From assembly GCA_964581355.1 (NCBI GenBank), contig CAZOOA010000040.1, positions 1-25,441 on the forward strand: a DNA stretch of 25,441 bases, in the 5' to 3' direction. The notes below the pieces were generated by a model that saw nothing but the letters and a program-made list of their open reading frames with translations, ran no database searches and was not told where the DNA came from. A program made the translations under genes and the position numbers. Positions 22,640 to 25,441 of the stretch are shown in pieces; positions within the stretch are counted from its first letter, which is position 1, and every line of letters starts with the position of its first letter. Source of the DNA: CAZOOA01 sp964581355 (GTDB lineage: Bacteria; Bacillota; Dethiobacteria; DTU022; UBA8154).

Positions 22640-23116
22640 ATGTGCCAAGTTGCAGCAATGGAACAAAAGCTGGAAAAAATGCTGAACAGCCTCCGTCAAA
22701 ACCGCTATCTTTTAGAGCGACAATTGACTGTAATGCAATCTCAACAACAAGTGCTGTTAAGCGATCTTCAATCCATCATGGATAAACTGCTGGTATTACA
22801 GGGCGCCCTAACAGGCAGCCTGTGCCAATTTGAAGAAAAAGCCGGGGCCAGCCAGGGGCTAACGGGTCTGTTTTACGGCAACCATCTTCTCAAGCATGAT
22901 ATTATGCAAAAACGTGTAACCCTGGAGCAGAACGTGGTGAAACTCAGGGAGATGGGCTTCCAGTTGCAGCAGGGGATTAACCAGCTGGGAACACTGGTTG
23001 GTGACACCCGCTGCCAGGTGACCCCTGCCCTGGAAAACGAGGAGGCCTGCCTGGTGGAAATAAAAAGTCTCATTAACCAGCAGCAAAGTCCCCAGGAACA
23101 GCCTGTTTCAAATTAG
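22640..23116 (+). CDS. Small coiled-coil protein, unknown function
   Basis: I do not recognise a family. The 158-residue protein is soluble, largely helical and rich in Gln and Leu (QLTVMQSQQQVLLSDLQSIM; LEQNVVKLREMGFQLQQGIN), with coiled-coil character at about 5-60 and 90-125 and a loop around KAGASQGLTGLFYGNHLLK. There are four Cys (2, 62, 133, 144 approximately) but no spaced motif. The ATG has AAAGGAG 12 bases upstream inside a hairpin loop; ATG 22658 is an alternative start. It sits between the MinJ-like gene and uvrB, so a division or cell-surface role is possible but unproven. A terminator follows. Confidence 0.65.
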   Translation: MCQVAAMEQKLEKMLNSLRQNRYLLERQLTVMQSQQQVLLSDLQSIMDKLLVLQGALTGSLCQFEEKAGASQGLTGLFYGNHLLKHDIMQKRVTLEQNVVKLREMGFQLQQGINQLGTLVGDTRCQVTPALENEEACLVEIKSLINQQQSPQEQPVSN

Positions 23117-23195
23117 CAGGTTAGAATAAGCGACATCCAAAAATAATCTGAGGTTTTTTCGTGCCCTGCGCTCACTCTTTCTTTCCCTCAAACCA

Positions 23196-23247
23196 CTGTC
23201 CCCTTTTTCCGGCTTAATTTCTTGGGACAGGGGCTTTGTTTTTTTCC
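23196..23247 (+). terminator. Terminator before uvrB
   Basis: CTGTCCC (23196-23202) pairs with GGGACAG (23224-23230) around a 21-base loop, followed by GGGCTTTGTTTTTTT. It ends the upstream unit; its T-run overlaps the -35 region of the uvrB promoter. Confidence 0.6.
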
Positions 23248-23265
23248 CCGCTTTTGTGCTATAAT
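23236..23265 (+). promoter_or_regulatory. Extended -10 promoter of uvrB
   Basis: TGCTATAAT (23257-23265) is a perfect -10 hexamer with the TGn extension; a weak -35 (TTGTTT, 23236-23241) stands 18 bases upstream. Transcription would start near 23272. I found no LexA box of the Gram-positive type (CGAAC-N4-GTTCG) in the 23200-23320 stretch, although uvrB is usually in the SOS regulon. Confidence 0.65.
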
Positions 23266-23320
23266 GTTTAAATGGATTTTAACCGAGACACTTTCGCAGG
23301 AAAGAAAGGATGGGAACATC

Positions 23321-25333
23321 ATGGACAGGTTCCAGCTGGTGTCTGACTTTGCCCCTAAAGGAGATCAGCCGGCAGCTATCGAGCAAATCGTCAACGGTTT
23401 TGAGTCCGGCCTGAAACGCCAGGTGCTCCTGGGTGTAACAGGTTCGGGAAAAACCTTTACCATGGCCAACATTATTGAGCAACTGCAAAGGCCGGCAATA
23501 ATTATGGCTCCGAACAAAACCCTGGCTGCCCAACTATATAGCGAGTTCAAGGAATTTTTTCCCCATAATGCCGTGGAATATTTTATCAGCTATTACGACT
23601 ACTACCAGCCCGAAGCATATATTCCCCAATCGGACACCTACATCGAAAAAGATTCTTCCATCAACGAAGAAATTGACAAACTGCGTCACTCAGCAACCAG
23701 TGCCCTGTTTGAGCAGGAACAGGTGATTATCGTTGCCAGTGTTTCCTGTATTTACGGCCTGGGTTCCCCAGTAGAATATGCTGAGCAGGTTTTGTCCCTG
23801 CGGGTGGGAATGGAAAAAAGCCGCGAGGAAATTCTACGCAAGCTGGTAGCTATCCAATACCAGCGCAACGACATGGATTTTCAGCGGGGCACCTTCCGTG
23901 TGCGCGGCGATGTAATCGAGATTTACCCGGCTTCTTTCACTGATGCGGCCATCCGGGTGGAACTTTTCGGTGATGAAATTGAAAGACTGCGGGAAATCGA
24001 TGTGTTAACGGGACGTGTGCTGGGTGAAAGGCAGCACGTGGCTGTGTTCCCGGCTTCCCACTATGTTACCGGCCAGGACCGGTTGGCTGAAGCGATTAAA
24101 AATATTGAACGAGAACTGGCAGAAAGGCTCCGGGAATTACGGGCCCGGGACATGGTTCTGGAGGCCCAGCGCCTGGAGCAGCGCACCCTTTATGACCTGG
24201 AAATGATGCTGGAAATGGGTTTCTGCACGGGGATCGAGAACTATTCCCGGCACCTGGACGGAAGACCTGCGGGGAGCCGTCCGTACACGCTCCTGGATTA
24301 TTTTCCGCAAGACTTCCTGATTTTCCTTGATGAGTCTCATGTCAGCGTGCCCCAGATCAAAGGCATGTTTGCCGGAGATATGTCCCGCAAGCAGACCCTG
24401 GTGGAGCACGGCTTCCGCCTGCCATCGGCCCTGGATAACCGTCCCCTTCGTTTCGAGGAATTCCAGGATTTGGTTTCCAATGTGGTTTATGTTTCCGCGA
24501 CACCAGGGCCTTATGAGCTGGAAGATAGCGGGCAGATCGTGGAGCAGATTATCCGGCCCACAGGGTTGGTGGACCCGGAAATCATTGTCCGTCCCGTAGA
24601 AGGACAGGTGGAAGATCTTTACGGGGAGATTCAAAAACGGGTGCAGCGCAAAGAACGAGTCCTGGTCACGACCCTGACCAAGCGGATGGCCGAAGACCTG
24701 ACCGATTACTACCAGGAAATGGGCATCAAGGTCCGCTACATGCACTCGGATATCGATGCCCTGGAGCGGGTGGAGATTATCCGGGGCCTCAGGCTGGGTG
24801 AATTCGATGTGCTCATCGGGATTAACCTGCTGCGGGAAGGGCTTGACCTGCCCGAAGTTTCCCTGGTGGCCATCCTGGATGCGGACAAGGAAGGCTACCT
24901 GCGATCCGAACGTTCCCTGATCCAGACCACGGGGCGGGCGGCCCGCAACGTCAACGGCCAGGTGATCATGTATGCCCGGGCAATGACCGGCTCCATGACC
25001 CGTGCTATCCAGGAAACCGAGCGCCGCAGGAATAAACAGATTCGCTTTAACAAAAAGCACAACATTGTGCCCCAGACTATCAGTAAAAGCATCCGGGCGC
25101 CCATTGAGGCCACCCGGGTCATGGAAGATACACCTGCCCCGTATTCCGCCGAGCGCATCCGGGCCATGGGGCAGAAAGAAAAAGAAAAAATGCTGCGGAG
25201 CCTGGAGAAAGAAATGAAGGCCGCTTCCCGGGAACTGGACTTTGAAAAAGCTGCCGAATTGCGCGACATTATCTTCGAGTTGCGGGCCTCGGGCAAAAAA
25301 TGGGCCCCCCGCTCCACCAAAACCGGCACCTGA
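23321..25333 (+). CDS. uvrB: Excinuclease ABC subunit B
   Basis: UvrB is the damage-verifying helicase-like core of nucleotide excision repair; it receives damage from UvrA and recruits UvrC. The 670-residue protein has Walker A GVTGSGKT (38-45), the damage-probing beta-hairpin (YYDYYQPEAYIPQSDTYIEK), the DEAD-like box FLDESH, helicase motifs V and VI (GINLLREGLDLPEVS, IQTTGRAARN) and the C-terminal UVR motif (LEKEMKAASRELDFEKAAEL) that binds UvrC. Length is normal. ATG 23321 follows GAAAGGA with ten bases between; the in-frame GTG/ATG region from 23222 lies in the promoter and is rejected. The stop codon overlaps the first bases of repeat copy D. Confidence 0.97.
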   Translation: MDRFQLVSDFAPKGDQPAAIEQIVNGFESGLKRQVLLGVTGSGKTFTMANIIEQLQRPAIIMAPNKTLAAQLYSEFKEFFPHNAVEYFISYYDYYQPEAYIPQSDTYIEKDSSINEEIDKLRHSATSALFEQEQVIIVASVSCIYGLGSPVEYAEQVLSLRVGMEKSREEILRKLVAIQYQRNDMDFQRGTFRVRGDVIEIYPASFTDAAIRVELFGDEIERLREIDVLTGRVLGERQHVAVFPASHYVTGQDRLAEAIKNIERELAERLRELRARDMVLEAQRLEQRTLYDLEMMLEMGFCTGIENYSRHLDGRPAGSRPYTLLDYFPQDFLIFLDESHVSVPQIKGMFAGDMSRKQTLVEHGFRLPSALDNRPLRFEEFQDLVSNVVYVSATPGPYELEDSGQIVEQIIRPTGLVDPEIIVRPVEGQVEDLYGEIQKRVQRKERVLVTTLTKRMAEDLTDYYQEMGIKVRYMHSDIDALERVEIIRGLRLGEFDVLIGINLLREGLDLPEVSLVAILDADKEGYLRSERSLIQTTGRAARNVNGQVIMYARAMTGSMTRAIQETERRRNKQIRFNKKHNIVPQTISKSIRAPIEATRVMEDTPAPYSAERIRAMGQKEKEKMLRSLEKEMKAASRELDFEKAAELRDIIFELRASGKKWAPRSTKTGT

Positions 25334-25441
25334 GCCGATACCGGGAAACTTAAAACTCCATTTTCATACTAACAGCCACGGCCCCCGCGGGCCACAACAG
25401 GGGATGAAAATGGGTTTTCAAACCCGTTTCCCGCTTGGAGG
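25332..25441 (+). repeat. Dispersed repeat, copy D (two-armed palindromic element, cut by window end)
   Basis: The left arm GAGCCGATACCGGGAAAC (25332-25349) and following bases to 25372 match copies B and C; the right arm (25396-25440) matches copy A. The arms pair with each other: CGGGAAAC (25342-25349) with GTTTCCCG (25426-25433), and CCATTTTCAT (25358-25367) with ATGAAAATGG (25404-25413). The centre is a tight hairpin, GGCCC-ccgc-GGGCC (25380-25393), and the right arm contains its own palindrome GGGTTTTCAAACCC (25412-25425). It follows uvrB without a gap and may continue beyond the window. Confidence 0.85.

Noticed and set aside
23200..23320. LexA box in front of uvrB
   Set aside because: No CGAAC-N4-GTTCG-like palindrome was found by eye.

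Overview
The window reads as a chromosomal stretch of a Bacillota (Firmicutes) bacterium, most likely a Clostridia-class or Peptococcaceae-like lineage; this assignment is inferred from gene content and order, not from a search. Nearly all genes are on the + strand, most have strong AGGAGG-type ribosome binding sites, and GTG or TTG starts are common. The backbone hpf - secA - prfB - YitT-family gene - ftsE - ftsX - ctpB-like protease - minJ-like PDZ protein - uvrB follows, as far as I recall it, the Bacillus subtilis order yvyD-secA-prfB-yvjA-ftsE-ftsX-ctpB-minJ-uvrB.

Region by region. 1-1650: a YabE-type cell-wall protein (DUF348, G5, 3D domains) and a 375-base gap with promoter-like and hairpin structures. 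1652-2194: long-form hibernation factor. 2195-2690: a GC-rich, highly structured non-coding stretch carrying one copy of a dispersed repeat. 2691-7309: a four-gene operon encoding an uncharacterised possibly nucleotidyltransferase-like protein, a HisD homologue, a HisB homologue and a large HAD hydrolase. The HisD and HisB homologues have lost some of the family's metal or substrate residues while their reading frames stay intact. 7390-7875: a four-helix membrane protein on the - strand. 8270-12460: secA (with a large insertion) and prfB (with the classical +1 programmed frameshift). 12485-13324: YitT-family membrane protein. 13402-16372: split transketolase (two genes) and ilvC. 16763-19574: ftsE, ftsX and a coiled-coil M23 peptidase, a division-associated wall-hydrolase module. 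19687-23116: S41 protease, PDZ membrane protein and a small coiled-coil protein of unknown role. 23321-25333: uvrB.

Two blocks interrupt the conserved backbone: the HisD/HisB-like operon between hpf and secA, and the transketolase/ilvC cassette between the YitT gene and ftsE. An imperfect palindromic repeat family lies at these joints: copy A upstream of the first block, copies B and C in inverted orientation on either side of the second, and copy D right behind uvrB, running to the window end. The two observations most worth following up are the HisD/HisB/HAD/NTase-like operon, which looks like a repurposed late-histidine pathway, and this repeat family at the synteny breaks. No tRNA, rRNA, CRISPR array, transposase gene or known riboswitch class was recognised.
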